Shown here one piece after another: positions 5,174-5,289 of a stretch of 5,289 nt of DNA; the first letter of the stretch is position 1, and every line of letters starts with the position of its first letter. The notes under the pieces were generated by a model. That model did not search any database. It had not been told where the DNA came from and saw nothing but the letters and a program-made list of their open reading frames with translations. The position numbers and the translations under genes were made by a program. The DNA is from Alphaproteobacteria bacterium HGW-Alphaproteobacteria-13 (GTDB taxonomy: Bacteria; Pseudomonadota; Alphaproteobacteria; Sphingomonadales; Sphingomonadaceae), in contig PHEM01000234.1 in the NCBI GenBank assembly GCA_002842935.1, forward strand, positions 1-5,289, in the 5' to 3' direction.

Positions 5174-5289
5174 TTGCTGCCCGTCGCCATGGGCCTGTCG
5201 CGGATCGACATGGCGCTGGTCGGGGGGCTGGCGCTGGTGTCGGTCGCGCTGCTGCTCTGGGCCACGCGCGACATGGTGCTCGCGGCGGG
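5174..5289 (+). CDS. N-terminal fragment of a membrane-anchored protein, cut by window end
   Basis: The frame stays open from 5108 to the window end, but third-position G or C is mixed before about 5170 and complete after it, so the gene probably starts near 5174. TTG at 5174 has GGGAGG eight bases upstream and is the start used here. ATG at 5189 (MGLSRIDMALVGG) is nearly as good by sequence but has no site at normal distance, and ATG at 5210 is a third choice. The visible part holds one hydrophobic segment, MALVGGLALVSVALLLW, followed by ATRDMVLAA, so a single N-terminal membrane anchor or an uncleaved signal is likely. RmuC, which has such an anchor, is one candidate, but nothing in these residues proves it. 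Confidence 0.5.
   Translation, partial: MLPVAMGLSRIDMALVGGLALVSVALLLWATRDMVLAA

Noticed and set aside
1..5289. Search for a mobile element, CRISPR array, toxin-antitoxin pair, defence cassette or biosynthetic cluster
   Set aside because: All intact genes are recognisable housekeeping genes or a DUF2062 membrane protein, codon bias is even, and there are no transposase, integrase or regularly spaced repeats.

Overview
The window is GC-rich, with codon third positions almost all G or C, and carries ordinary chromosomal housekeeping genes. Gene content, codon use and two kinds of intergenic palindromic repeat suggest an alphaproteobacterium of the Sphingomonadaceae, perhaps Sphingopyxis- or Sphingomonas-like. 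That placement rests on recognising the repeats and the proteins, not on a search. I see no insertion sequence, phage gene, CRISPR array, tRNA or rRNA, and nothing that looks like an undescribed defence or biosynthetic system.

Left part, minus strand (40-2680): a periplasmic soluble lytic transglycosylase of the Slt70 type, followed 115 bp downstream by greB, which encodes the transcript-cleavage factor that rescues backtracked RNA polymerase. The spacer holds a perfect 30-bp inverted repeat (544-621), and the first 20 bases of the window look like the cut end of another repeat copy.

Middle and right, plus strand (2781-4950): dapA (4-hydroxy-tetrahydrodipicolinate synthase, the committed step to meso-diaminopimelate and lysine), then a 176-bp spacer filled largely by a composite inverted repeat (3691-3799), then smpB (the protein partner of tmRNA in ribosome rescue). 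smpB overlaps by four bases (ATGA) a gene for a small DUF2062 membrane protein. slt and dapA diverge from a roughly 100-bp region. One makes the diaminopimelate used in peptidoglycan and the other cuts the finished wall.

Right edge (4951-5289): a GC-rich hairpin at the end of the DUF2062 gene, about 220 bp of structured non-coding sequence with a possible promoter and several small hairpins, and then the first ~39 codons of a gene cut by the window end. It encodes a protein with an N-terminal membrane anchor. RmuC is one guess for it, at low confidence.

The points most worth a second look are the repeat families and what they do in the slt-greB and dapA-smpB spacers, the smpB and slt start-site choices, the smpB-DUF2062 coupling, and the structured leader at the right edge.
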